DNA of 34,883 nt from Pseudalkalibacillus decolorationis (GTDB lineage: Bacteria > Bacillota > Bacilli > Bacillales > Fictibacillaceae), in the NCBI RefSeq assembly GCF_024609785.1, contig NZ_JANHJQ010000019.1, positions 1 through 34,883 on the forward strand, in the 5' to 3' direction. Both the position numbers and the translations under genes were made by a program. The notes below the pieces were generated by a model. That model saw only the letters and a list, made by a program, of their open reading frames with translations, did not search any database and was not told the DNA's origin. Positions within the stretch are counted from its first letter, which is position 1. Every line of letters begins with the position of its first letter. Shown piece after piece: positions 8,194 through 15,465 of this stretch.

Positions 8194-8471
8194 CGTTTTC
8201 CCCCATTCCCATTTGAAAACCTGTAAAAATATCTTTCTATTTATATAACAAATTTCCTTTGATAAAAGATATGGGTAGTATGAAAAAACTTGTATCCTTA
8301 GTGATAATTTTTTGAAATCCATTTTTTGCAAAATTCCAATTTAAAAGAGCATCCTTTTTACTTTATGTAGTTCAGTTTTTGTGGAGAAACTATAGAAATA
8401 ACATATCAATTTTAAGACCAAATCGCATAGTGATTCGGTCTATTACATTTGTTGATATATATCAATAGTGT

Positions 8472-8588
8472 GGTGAACAAGTAAAGTTTGAAACAATCAA
8501 GGGTAAGCCTTCACGATACAAGTTAAGTGGTAAAAGCAGTAGAAGGGGTACGGAAACGATTCGAGGAATGAGGGGCCACATGTGCTGA
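8472..8588 (+). pseudogene. Unidentified coding remnant, C-terminal
   Basis: A 38-codon open stretch without a start, beginning GEQVKFETIKGKPSRYKL and ending GMRGHMC. The composition is basic and coding-like, but I do not recognise a family. It lies in the 408-base gap 8194-8600, next to a resolvase remnant. No other gene, terminator or operator is evident in that gap. Confidence 0.3.
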
Positions 8589-8600
8589 AATTTCCAATTG

Positions 8601-8759
8601 TTAAGAATTATCTTTTTCCATTTCCTTTAGCTTGCGATAAAACGCAGCCTGACTGACCCCTGTTATCGAGCATATCTCCTTTACGGTTTTATCGGTGGTT
8701 TTACGTAATTCAATAGCATGATTCATTTCTGGATGTTTATCTGTATATTTTTTTACCCT
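8601..8759 (-). pseudogene. Serine recombinase (resolvase) C-terminal remnant
   Basis: Fifty-two codons read RVKKYTDKHPEMNHAIELRK and on to TVKEICSITGVSQAAFYRKL. This is the tail and Hin-type helix-turn-helix of a Tn3/Hin-family serine recombinase. A TGA immediately upstream ends the frame, and the catalytic domain is absent. It is the scar of a lost transposon or invertase system. Confidence 0.75.
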
Positions 8760-8761
8760 TC

Positions 8762-8920
8762 ATGGCAACGATTTTTAATTTATTGATTCACTTAGAAATC
8801 CACAACATTTTAAATGAAAAAAGTCAATTTCTGATTGATATCAGAATAGCCATACTTTTTCCTTTATTGCTTCAACTATTCCAACCCGTGCTAAAGAAAA
8901 TGGATACATTATTTAATTAA
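8762..8920 (+). CDS. Small hydrophobic ORF upstream of gerAB
   Basis: A 52-codon frame, ATG at 8762, encoding a peptide with one clear hydrophobic span (about residues 24-41, IDIRIAILFPLLLQLFQP) and a basic tail. It ends 47 bases before the germination permease start. No RBS is visible, and its start overlaps the edge of the resolvase remnant. It may be a remnant of one of the small membrane proteins encoded in some ger operons, or chance. Confidence 0.3.
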   Translation: MATIFNLLIHLEIHNILNEKSQFLIDIRIAILFPLLLQLFQPVLKKMDTLFN

Positions 8921-8967
8921 TGGAAAAGCTGATAATAACCATATTTCTATTAAAGAGGGTAAATACG

Positions 8968-10065
8968 ATGCTTGAAAATGGTAAGATTTCAACCAGTCAA
9001 TTTACAGTTTTAGTCACCTTTTTTATTATCGGCGGCAGTATTTTGTATGTACCTTCAGGGCTTGTTCACGGTGCTAAACAAGATGCTTGGATTGCAAATA
9101 TACTCGTAGTAGGGATAGGGTTATTGTTAGTGTTATTGTATAATGCACTAGGAAGTTGTTTTCCGAATATGACCATAATAGAATATAGCGAGAAAATATT
9201 AGGGAAGTGGCTTGGAAGAGTCGTTTCGCTCATGTATTTTACTTATTTTTTTCTTAGTACTGCTAATTTCGTTCGACAAATCGGTGATTTTATGACTACA
9301 CAAATTATGCCGGAAACACCCATAACAGCTATTCATATTCTGTTTTTCATGGTTGTTATAATGGGAGTACGTATTGGACTTGAACCCTTTTCACGAGCAT
9401 CAGAGATTTTCTTTCCTTTAGTCGTGATGCTTGTTCTGATTTTAATTATTTCACTTTCCCCTCAAATTGAGTTTCAAAGTATACAGCCTGTACTTGAAGA
9501 AGGAATGAAACCTGTAATAGGAGTTGCTTTACATTCCCTTGGCAGTCCTTACTTACAACTAGTGTCATTGTTGATGTTATTTCCTTATGTCAACCAAACA
9601 AAAGAAGCCAAAAAATCATTTCTGTTTGGAACACTAATCGGTGGAACCGTTTTAATACTGGTTACTTCTTTAAGTATTTTGGTTCTCGGCACGGATAGCA
9701 CAGAGAGGCATCAATTTGCAAGTTATGTTTTAGCGAGAAAAATAAACGTGGGTGACTTTTTGCAACGAATAGAAGCAGTTATGGCTTTTATTTGGTTCGT
9801 TACTATGTATTTCAAGATAACAATTTATTTTTATGTATCCGTTTTGAGCCTTTCCCAAGTGTTGAAACTAAAAGACTATCGTTTTCTAACTTACCCTCTG
9901 GGGATGATCACAATAGTTTTAGCTCTTGTGGTAAATGAAAATATAGTTGAGTCTAATAAACAAGCTGAATTCTGGACATCTTACTCTTTGCCATTTGGAC
10001 TTTTTTTTCCCTTATTAATGTTCATTGTGTACAAAATTAAAAAAATAATCCAAACGGGGGAGTAA
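8968..10065 (+). CDS. GerAB/spore germination permease family protein
   Basis: A 365-residue, roughly ten-segment inner-membrane protein of the GerAB (B-subunit) family, related to APC transporters. Features include the N-terminal ISTSQF, the YVPSGL and FVRQIGDFM regions, and the hydrophilic EFQSIQPVLEEG loop. GerAB subunits bind germinants in spore receptors. AGAGGG precedes the ATG at 8968; an upstream ATG at 8920 has no RBS. The usual GerAA and GerAC partner genes are absent on both sides, so this is an orphan B subunit, possibly left by a rearrangement marked by the adjacent resolvase fragment. Function alone is doubtful; membrane location is secure. Confidence 0.88.
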   Translation: MLENGKISTSQFTVLVTFFIIGGSILYVPSGLVHGAKQDAWIANILVVGIGLLLVLLYNALGSCFPNMTIIEYSEKILGKWLGRVVSLMYFTYFFLSTANFVRQIGDFMTTQIMPETPITAIHILFFMVVIMGVRIGLEPFSRASEIFFPLVVMLVLILIISLSPQIEFQSIQPVLEEGMKPVIGVALHSLGSPYLQLVSLLMLFPYVNQTKEAKKSFLFGTLIGGTVLILVTSLSILVLGTDSTERHQFASYVLARKINVGDFLQRIEAVMAFIWFVTMYFKITIYFYVSVLSLSQVLKLKDYRFLTYPLGMITIVLALVVNENIVESNKQAEFWTSYSLPFGLFFPLLMFIVYKIKKIIQTGE

Positions 10066-10128
10066 CTGGGTTACTGTCGTAGGGTAAGGTAACGATACAG
10101 TAAACACTGATCCACTTTGCCATATATC

Positions 10129-10169
10129 AAAAAGCCTACATTCTTGTGAAATGGAATTGATGGCTTTTT
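10129..10169. terminator. Bidirectional terminator
   Basis: AAAAAGCC (10129-10136) pairs with GGCTTTTT (10162-10169), followed by further T on the plus strand. It ends gerAB and could serve the convergent small gene on the minus strand. Confidence 0.7.
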
Positions 10170-10192
10170 TCTTCTTTAATTTATCAGGCCCG

Positions 10193-10378
10193 TTATTTCA
10201 ACAACAGAAAATGCGCTTTTGCCAGTTTCCAGCTTCGTCTTTCATGTTGAGCTGAACATGTTTTTAAAAAATCTATCGTAGCATACATATCATCACGAAG
10301 CTTATTGTAAATCTCCCATGAGTTTCCCTCCCACCATCTTGAATCTCTACGGTTCATCATCCAGTGAATATCTAACAT
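10193..10378 (-). CDS. Hypothetical 61-residue protein
   Basis: A small protein rich in Trp, Arg and Lys (MLDIHWMMNRRDSRWW at the start), without signal peptide, membrane segment or recognised motif. AAAGAGTGA stands five bases before the ATG, and the convergent bidirectional terminator lies just past its stop; both support a real gene. The next open stretch upstream ends 13 bases before it. I do not recognise the family. Confidence 0.4.
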   Translation of the reverse strand: MLDIHWMMNRRDSRWWEGNSWEIYNKLRDDMYATIDFLKTCSAQHERRSWKLAKAHFLLLK

Positions 10379-10391
10379 TTAAATCACTCTT

Positions 10392-10548
10392 TCATTTTGT
10401 TAAGGCCATACTTTTTTCTCTTGCTAGAGGTACTTCAAATGTAAGTTTAGGTGGTTTAAGGTTTAGATCAATGCGATATTTCCCAAACCGATTGACATCA
10501 ATACAAGGAAAAGAATTAATTCGAAAAAATGTTAAATGTTTGAGATTT
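10392..10548 (-). pseudogene. Unidentified coding remnant
   Basis: About 50 codons without a start, containing FGKYRIDLNLKPPKLTFEVP and ending SMALTK. The sequence looks protein-like and ends 13 bases before the small gene at 10378, so the two may have been neighbours in a lost element. I see nothing further between it and hisS (10549-10712). Confidence 0.3.
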
Positions 10549-10712
10549 TACGAGTTTATAAGGAGAACATTATGACTTTAAAATTACTACTTTTCTTTAC
10601 GAAATACATATCAATTACGTTTCAATTAATTTATACACGAATGCAACAAATGAGGAATGTAGTGTTTAAAATCCAATTTTTACTTCTTTCTATATCTATG
10701 ATAAATAGCAGC

Positions 10713-12002
10713 TCACTTTTTACTAAACACGAAGGCTTGCATCCGTTCTTCTCCAGTGAACATGTTTTTAATTTTAATTTGATTATTTTTCACTTCGGTT
10801 TCACCGATGATTATAACGTTATTCACGTTCACTTTATTTGCTCGTTCTAAAGCTTTTCCTAATCTTTTATTGGTCATTTCAAGTTCGATCTTTTTACCTT
10901 GATCTCTTAGCTGTTTAGCCACTAATAGAGACTCTTTTAGGGTATTTACCGGAATAATGTAATAGTCAATTTCTGAGCTATCTAAAGAACCTTTAGCTGT
11001 TACCTCAAAGGCAGTATAAATAACATCTAACCCAAATGATATACCTACAGTCGAAAAGGTTTGGCTGCTCCCCATCAATCCCCCGATAGCATTATCATAC
11101 CTTCCTCCACTACCGATGCTAGATGTAATAGCTTTATTGGTAAGAAAGATTTCATAAATCGTACCGGTATAAATTTCTAAGCCCCTAGCCAAAAAAGGAT
11201 TGAATACACACTTTTCATCGGCACCAAGAACTTCTAAGAATTCCCTTAATTCCTTTAGTTCTTCTAAACCTTGTTCAATTTCATCATTTTTGGTCAGTAG
11301 GTTTTCAAAATAGTCTAATGTACGGTTATCTGGGTTCATTACGAACTGTCTAATGTCATCTGCTACCTTGACAAATAGTCCCTTTTCAATAAGCTCTGAA
11401 GAGACAGCCTCTATTCCTACTTTCTCTACTTTGTCTAACAGTAGGACTACCTCGTTAATCTTTTCAGTCGGGGTTTCAAACAATTTCAGCATTCCGACAA
11501 GTAAGTTTCGATTATTATATTGAATCGTGATATTTAGTTCTAATGCCTTGAATGCATCTAATGCCATTACCATTAATTCTGCTTCAGCGATTTGAGATTT
11601 CACTCCCACAATATCCACATCACACTGAGTAAACTCGCGAAATCTTCCTGTTTTTATGGGACCGTCTCGGAAAACCTTCCCAATCTCATACCTCTTAAAC
11701 GGCATTTTAAGTTTCGGGTTCATTGCAACGACTTTAGCGAATGGGATTGTAAGGTCGTAGCGGAGTGCCAAGTCTCTTTCTCCTCTGTCGGATAGTGTGT
11801 ACATCTCTTCTAAGATTTCTGCTCCGCCTCCATATTTTGAAGCGAGAAGACTTGTATAGTTTAAAATTGGTGTCTCTAGTGGTTTGCAGCCATATAGAAT
11901 AAAAATATCTTCCAGGGTTCGTTTGACTTTTCTTCTAACAATCTCTGCTTCTGGCAAGTAATCTTGAGTTCCCTTTACATTTTGATAATTCATTTTCTTC
12001 AT
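10713..12002 (-). CDS. hisS: Histidine-tRNA ligase, second-type HisRS
   Basis: A 429-residue class II synthetase charging tRNA-His. Motif 2 reads KRYEIGKVFRDG followed by TGRFREFTQCD. The histidine signature is ARGLEIYTGT (272-281, Arg273) and motif 3 is in GSGGRYDNAIGGLMG (297-311). A C-terminal anticodon-binding domain follows (about 335-425). ARGLEIYTG and the long motif 2 differ from the usual bacterial LVRGLDYY form and recall the archaeal/clostridial type, so this is probably an extra, laterally acquired copy. The ATG at 12002 lies 7 bases after GGAGGT. It is preceded by a His-codon leader peptide and a terminator, not a visible T box. Confidence 0.9.
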   Translation of the reverse strand: MKKMNYQNVKGTQDYLPEAEIVRRKVKRTLEDIFILYGCKPLETPILNYTSLLASKYGGGAEILEEMYTLSDRGERDLALRYDLTIPFAKVVAMNPKLKMPFKRYEIGKVFRDGPIKTGRFREFTQCDVDIVGVKSQIAEAELMVMALDAFKALELNITIQYNNRNLLVGMLKLFETPTEKINEVVLLLDKVEKVGIEAVSSELIEKGLFVKVADDIRQFVMNPDNRTLDYFENLLTKNDEIEQGLEELKELREFLEVLGADEKCVFNPFLARGLEIYTGTIYEIFLTNKAITSSIGSGGRYDNAIGGLMGSSQTFSTVGISFGLDVIYTAFEVTAKGSLDSSEIDYYIIPVNTLKESLLVAKQLRDQGKKIELEMTNKRLGKALERANKVNVNNVIIIGETEVKNNQIKIKNMFTGEERMQAFVFSKK

Positions 12003-12037
12003 TCTCATTACCTCCAATTTTTATAAAAGAAATAAAA

Positions 12038-12079
12038 AACCGCACTCGATTTAAGTGTTAAACTTAAACAAATGCGGTT
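12038..12079 (-). terminator. Leader terminator of hisS (segments 3:4)
   Basis: On the minus strand AACCGCA/TGCGGTT and the inner TTTAAGT/ACTTAAA form a long stem followed by TTTTTTATTTC, only 36 bases before the hisS start. A strong intrinsic terminator inside a leader means premature termination unless an antiterminator forms. Confidence 0.8.
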
Positions 12080-12088
12080 TATTAGAAA

Positions 12089-12131
12089 TAGCCTTCCTAT
12101 TTAAGATTTTTAAAAATCTATAGCAAGGCTA
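12089..12131 (-). promoter_or_regulatory. Attenuator hairpin (segments 1:2) of hisS leader
   Basis: TAGCCTT pairs with AAGGCTA around an inner 16-bp palindrome AGATTTTTAAAAATCT (12104-12119). The 5' arm begins at the leader peptide stop codon, seven bases past the last His codon. The 3' arm contains CTTAAAT, which can instead pair with GTTTAAG in the terminator's 5' arm. A ribosome stalled at the His codons would mask segment 1, freeing segment 2 to block the terminator. Confidence 0.65.
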
Positions 12132-12185
12132 GCTGATATGATGATGTAATTTGGAGAAGGTTACATACTTTGTTAGTGGAAGCAT
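12129..12185 (-). CDS. His-rich leader peptide of hisS
   Basis: An 18-residue peptide, MLPLTKYVTFSKLHHHIS, with GAGGTG seven bases before its ATG and three consecutive CAT codons at positions 14-16. The stop TAG is the first triplet of the following hairpin. The arrangement matches ribosome-mediated attenuation by histidyl-tRNA shortage, as in his leaders of enteric bacteria; most Bacillus hisS genes are instead controlled by T boxes. The peptide itself probably has no other job. Confidence 0.75.
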   Translation of the reverse strand: MLPLTKYVTFSKLHHHIS

Positions 12186-12209
12186 TAGTTTCACCTCTAA
12201 TTTTCATTC

Positions 12210-12238
12210 ACTTTACCATAACTTTTAAATTGTTACAA
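12210..12238 (-). promoter_or_regulatory. Promoter of the hisS leader transcript
   Basis: Minus-strand TTGTAA (12233-12238) and TAAAGT (12210-12215) with a 17-base spacer and a TGG extended -10. The predicted start near 12203 leaves room for the RBS and ATG of the leader peptide. Confidence 0.55.
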
Positions 12239-12320
12239 TTGATTCCTTCCAATAATAGCCCCCATTCGAACAATTGCCGTTACAATCCTTCCAGAATTCA
12301 AGGATCATAATTATACAGTC

Positions 12321-12425
12321 TATAAAGAAAACTTGGCTAGCGCCAAACCTTAGCGCAGGCGATCGCCTTAGTTGCGCTTATACTATAGAAAGTATTTTTT
12401 ATACTTTCTTAACGTGTAAGAAAAG
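12321..12425. repeat. Dispersed ~100-bp repeat, copy B
   Basis: Nearly identical to 6938-7039, with the same inner AGAAAGTAT/ATACTTTCT hairpin. It is followed by GCGCAAGCGCC (12424-12434), which is missing in copy A. It is intergenic, between the hisS leader and an SRPBCC gene. Confidence 0.75.
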
Positions 12426-12471
12426 CGCAAGCGCCCTGTTTAGGTGCGACCATTTTCTTTTAATACCGTTC

Positions 12472-12996
12472 TTACTGCATCTCTTTAAGGACGTCATCAA
12501 GTCGCTCAAGTTGTGAGCTGAACCCTTCAACCACACCCATATCCATTACTTGCTGAAGATTCTCGACTGACGCAAATTGGGTACGCGATATGAGCTTCGT
12601 CTTTCCTTCGAATTCTTCAAACATCACCGTTATCAGCATCACTGGCATATTGTCCGATATATTCCCTTCTTCATCTGAAAACGCATCCGTATAGACAATT
12701 TTCTCAGGGGTGATAATTTCTTGGTATACCGCTTTTCCCCAAGATTTTTGTCCGTAATATTCTCCTTGATTCTTATCAATACACTCCATGCAATAATGCC
12801 ATTCACCGTTAGGCTTGAACTCAAATTTACGATTCTCTGTTTGCCATCCTTTCGGCCCCCACCATCGAGCCAAATGGTCTGGCTCGGAAAACATTTTAAA
12901 TACCAATTCCCGCGGTGCGTCAAGAATGCGCTCAATTACGAGATCTCGACCTTCTACTTTCGTTGTGAGCTTGTTTGTCACTTTGTTTTCAGACAT
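12472..12996 (-). CDS. SRPBCC (AHSA1/YciL-type) domain protein
   Basis: A 174-residue protein almost wholly made of one SRPBCC/AHSA1-like fold. ERILDAPRELVFKMFSEPDH and RWWGPKGW are typical of this family's first strand and helix, and a C-terminal long helix ends it (about 145-172). Such proteins have a hydrophobic ligand cavity; most Bacillus members have no known ligand. TAGGAGGAAG precedes the ATG. It stands alone on the minus strand. Confidence 0.88.
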   Translation of the reverse strand: MSENKVTNKLTTKVEGRDLVIERILDAPRELVFKMFSEPDHLARWWGPKGWQTENRKFEFKPNGEWHYCMECIDKNQGEYYGQKSWGKAVYQEIITPEKIVYTDAFSDEEGNISDNMPVMLITVMFEEFEGKTKLISRTQFASVENLQQVMDMGVVEGFSSQLERLDDVLKEMQ

Positions 12997-13210
12997 AAAC
13001 CTTCCTCCTATTTTTTAATTATAAAATAAACAGTCCGAAGTATTGATGCCGTATGTTAATTTCACTACAAGAGTAATTCTGTTTGTTTGTTTGATTTCCT
13101 TCCTCCACGGATTACTGTTAACAAATTTTATAAATCTCTTGATTTTTCATACATCAAGTTCCTCAAATCTAATCTAAATTTTCCTTAAGACAATCTAACG
13201 TCCTCAAATG

Positions 13211-13222
13211 TACAGTACTGTA
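13211..13222. promoter_or_regulatory. 12-bp perfect palindrome TACAGTACTGTA
   Basis: A perfect dyad in the 393-base gap between the SRPBCC gene and the YfhD-like gene. It is about 170 bases upstream of the latter and could be an operator. The rest of 12997-13389 shows no gene or terminator. Confidence 0.25.
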
Positions 13223-13389
13223 ACCTCTCTTCTTCTCAATAGTTTAAATCGATCATAACAAATACCACATTATGATTTTGATTTGTACCTATCGACCATT
13301 AGAGAAGTTAAAATTACCCTCACGAATAAATTTTGTAAGACTGATCCATATTATTTAGAAATACTTAGTATCGAAAGGAGATTTACTAT

Positions 13390-13566
13390 GGACGAGGACA
13401 TAAGCATTCACACCCAGCGAATGATAAGAATTCAAAAACATTGCCGCAAACGCCGAAAAAGGACATTGTCCAGAATAATGAAGATGTTGAGCTTGCCAAG
13501 GAGTTAACCTCACATTACGAATTAAAATCCAAGCCTGGAGTGGAACGCAAGGATGATACAAAGTAA
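13390..13566 (+). pseudogene. YfhD-like small protein, frameshifted at the start
   Basis: The frame reads GRGHKHSHPANDKNSKTLPQ and on to TPKKDIVQNNEDVELAKEL, which resembles the small YfhD family of Bacillus (a DKNK-LPQ-PK core with an acidic middle). An AAAGGAG and an ATG at 13388 are correctly placed but out of frame by one base: an ATGGGA in place of ATGGA would give the expected MGRGHK start. This is either a one-base deletion that kills the gene or a sequencing error. The C-terminal part (ELKSKPGVERKDDTK) is shorter than is usual. Confidence 0.5.
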
Positions 13567-13567
13567 T

Positions 13568-13594
13568 AAACCAGGGAACGATTTTCTCTGGTTT
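13568..13594 (+). terminator. Terminator of the YfhD-like gene
   Basis: AAACCAG (13568-13574) pairs with CTGGTTT (13588-13594), followed by TTATTTTTTAT, immediately after the stop. Confidence 0.75.
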
Positions 13595-13644
13595 TTATTT
13601 TTTATGTGCAATTGTTTAACTTTCAATGAAGGTCCTCTTCATTC

Positions 13645-14011
13645 CCTAGGTCACAGGTTTCGCCTTTCGAGCTATTCCCGGAGCTGATGTTACAGCCTAC
13701 AGTCTAAGAAAAGGTGCTCAGTTTGGGCTTATGAATGCTTTAGCAAGCGAAGGAGAGCCCCATGGTATTGCAGTACAGTAGCAGCAACCCGTATATTCCG
13801 TGCAGAGGTGGGTCCGGGTGAGTTGACACCTGAATCTATTGCTCCTGGAGATGCGCTTCTAGCATCACAAAATTATACAGGAACGGGACAAGTGTTAGTA
13901 GCCCAGGGAGGCCGGTTTGCGATCGATAAAGTTCAACGGAGTGAGGTGGTCGATCTTGGCAGCGCCGCTCTACCCGAGGACGTCCATGAATTATTGAGGA
14001 GCAGCCATTGA
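13645..14011 (+). pseudogene. Short-chain dehydrogenase remnant
   Basis: The frame contains GADVTAYSLRKGAQFGLMNA (the YxxxK region of an SDR), then TAG, then ATRIFRAEVGPGELTPESIA and a C-terminal tail ending LLRSSH. The N-terminal Rossmann half is missing. An in-frame TAG at about 13778, followed by the shortened link to ATRIF, shows further loss where homologues have the NxxxPG loop. It meets an equally truncated MFS gene tail to tail at 14011. Confidence 0.7.
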
Positions 14012-14256
14012 AAAGTTGAAAATATAATACATGAACGATTCACAATCCTACGGTCATATTGATCGGCAATGATCCCACCGAAAGAAGCCAGGAACATTAA
14101 AGGAAGCAAGCTGATGGCAAGCGTAATCCCGACTTTTGTAGTTGAATTCGTTATTTCCAATATTAACCATGAGATGGCGATAAAGTGTATTTCAATTCCG
14201 ATCGCCGAAATAACGGACCCATTTAAATATAAAAAGTAAGAACGATTCTTAAGCAT
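14012..14256 (-). pseudogene. MFS transporter, N-terminal fragment
   Basis: The ATG at 14256 follows AGAAGGAG. It encodes MLKNRSYFLYLNGSVISAIG, a second membrane helix, and the MFS loop-2/3 motif GGIIADQYDRR. The frame runs on into the SDR remnant, so about 80 residues of MFS survive out of about 400. This is a dead gene cut at a deletion junction shared with the SDR fragment. Confidence 0.75.
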
Positions 14257-14288
14257 ATGCAACTCCTTCTAAAGTTAAACCATACAAA

Positions 14289-14780
14289 CTATTTTTTCTT
14301 CACAACAGGAATTAGAATATCAAAATGAGGATCCTTTAAATCACGGTCATGCGGGTACCTTTCGTGTTTGATCGGTAAATCATCGTAATAATCTATACCT
14401 GTTTCTTTATAAGGCTCATAGTCATTTTCTTTCACCCATTGATGGATTTTAAAGTACGTTTCACCGATGTTTTCGCCTTTGTTGTGATGTGTCTTCAAGT
14501 AGGTCATTTCTGGAACATTGATTTCTACCATACCTTCTGGAAGCTGTTGCTCATCTCGGACTTCATACACCGAGTAATGAACAAACCCTTCAGGCCGCAG
14601 ATGATAGGACAACCCTAATTGAACCTCTGGATTGACAACATGTTCTAACTCCCCTACTCTATCACTCATCGTGTGAATAAGTTCTTTCAAACTACTAACG
14701 TCAGTATATAGGCCGTCCCATTTTAATCCGATTCCTCGGTATGCAGGTATATGTACAATTTCATACTGAAGGTTTTGCAT
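14289..14780 (-). CDS. GyrI-like/AraC effector-binding domain protein
   Basis: A 163-residue stand-alone GyrI-like small-molecule-binding domain without a DNA-binding part. The opening YEIVHIPAYRGIGLKW and the closing FDILIPV are the usual first and last strands of this fold. Such proteins bind or hydrolyse toxic hydrophobic compounds or act as partners of regulators. AGGAGTGAAATGAC precedes the ATG. Function here is not known. Confidence 0.85.
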   Translation of the reverse strand: MQNLQYEIVHIPAYRGIGLKWDGLYTDVSSLKELIHTMSDRVGELEHVVNPEVQLGLSYHLRPEGFVHYSVYEVRDEQQLPEGMVEINVPEMTYLKTHHNKGENIGETYFKIHQWVKENDYEPYKETGIDYYDDLPIKHERYPHDRDLKDPHFDILIPVVKKK

Positions 14781-14910
14781 GTCATTTCACTCCTATATCA
14801 TTTTTTAATTTTAAAAACGTTAAGAAAATCATACTCTGGCATTATATTACATTCTCTTTTTTTACAATTAATCCCTCCAAAAATTTCAAATCGTTTGAAA
14901 ACTCAACAAA

Positions 14911-14945
14911 CAGACAGTAATGGAGTCCTATTCCAATACTGTCTG
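14911..14945 (-). terminator. Terminator of the VOC gene
   Basis: CAGACAGTA (14911-14919) and TACTGTCTG (14937-14945) form a perfect 9-bp stem, with TTTGTTGAGTTTTC after it on the minus strand. It lies 48 bases past the stop of the VOC gene. Confidence 0.7.
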
Positions 14946-14992
14946 CTCGATCTTGATTAACATTTAATGTGTTCGTTTCAAGATACCGTTTC

Positions 14993-15391
14993 TTATTGCT
15001 TCGGCATTTTTGTCATATCCATAAACAGCACATTCCATCGGTGACCATCTAAATCAATGAAACCAGCACCGTACATCCAACCATAGCTTTCTCTAGGTTC
15101 ACTGTAGATGGTGCCGCCTGCATTTGCCGCTTTTTGTACTAACTCATCTACTTCTTCTCTGCTGCCTGCACCAACCGAAAACAATACTTCCGATGCCTGC
15201 TTCGGATCTGCTATTTCATTTCCAGCAAACTCTTTGAAAGTGGACTCAGGGAAAAGCATAACATTCGTATTTCCAATACTAATTTGAACTGATTCTCCTT
15301 GTGGATTAACAGTAAATCCAACTTCTCTGAAAAATTCCTTTGACTGATTCAGATCTTTTACAGGAAGATTAATCCAGAAATCATTCGCCAT
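14993..15391 (-). CDS. VOC family (glyoxalase/bleomycin-resistance-like) protein
   Basis: A 132-residue protein with two beta-alpha-beta-beta-beta modules: the first begins FWINLPVKDL, and the second ends GAGFIDLDGHRWNVLF with the usual acidic metal-ligand position. It is similar to small Bacillus proteins called glyoxalase or extradiol dioxygenase with no known substrate. AGGAGAG precedes the ATG at 15391 (a TTG one codon upstream is less likely). It follows the cyclase gene by 74 bases on the same strand and may share a transcript. Confidence 0.88.
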   Translation of the reverse strand: MANDFWINLPVKDLNQSKEFFREVGFTVNPQGESVQISIGNTNVMLFPESTFKEFAGNEIADPKQASEVLFSVGAGSREEVDELVQKAANAGGTIYSEPRESYGWMYGAGFIDLDGHRWNVLFMDMTKMPKQ

Positions 15392-15465
15392 CAATATCTC
15401 TCCTTCATCAATTATGTGACCCTTTATAATGAATTAAAATCAGAATTGTAAGTCCTTATAAAAAT

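Noticed and set aside
10536-10850. Plus-strand 104-codon frame overlapping the hisS end
   Set aside because: Antisense to the HisRS C-terminus and A/T-rich flank; no RBS and no coding character.
12037-12185. T-box riboswitch upstream of hisS
   Set aside because: No AGGGTGGNACCGCG-type T-box core or specifier stem is seen; AACCGCA in the terminator is the only resemblance, and a His-codon leader peptide explains the layout better.
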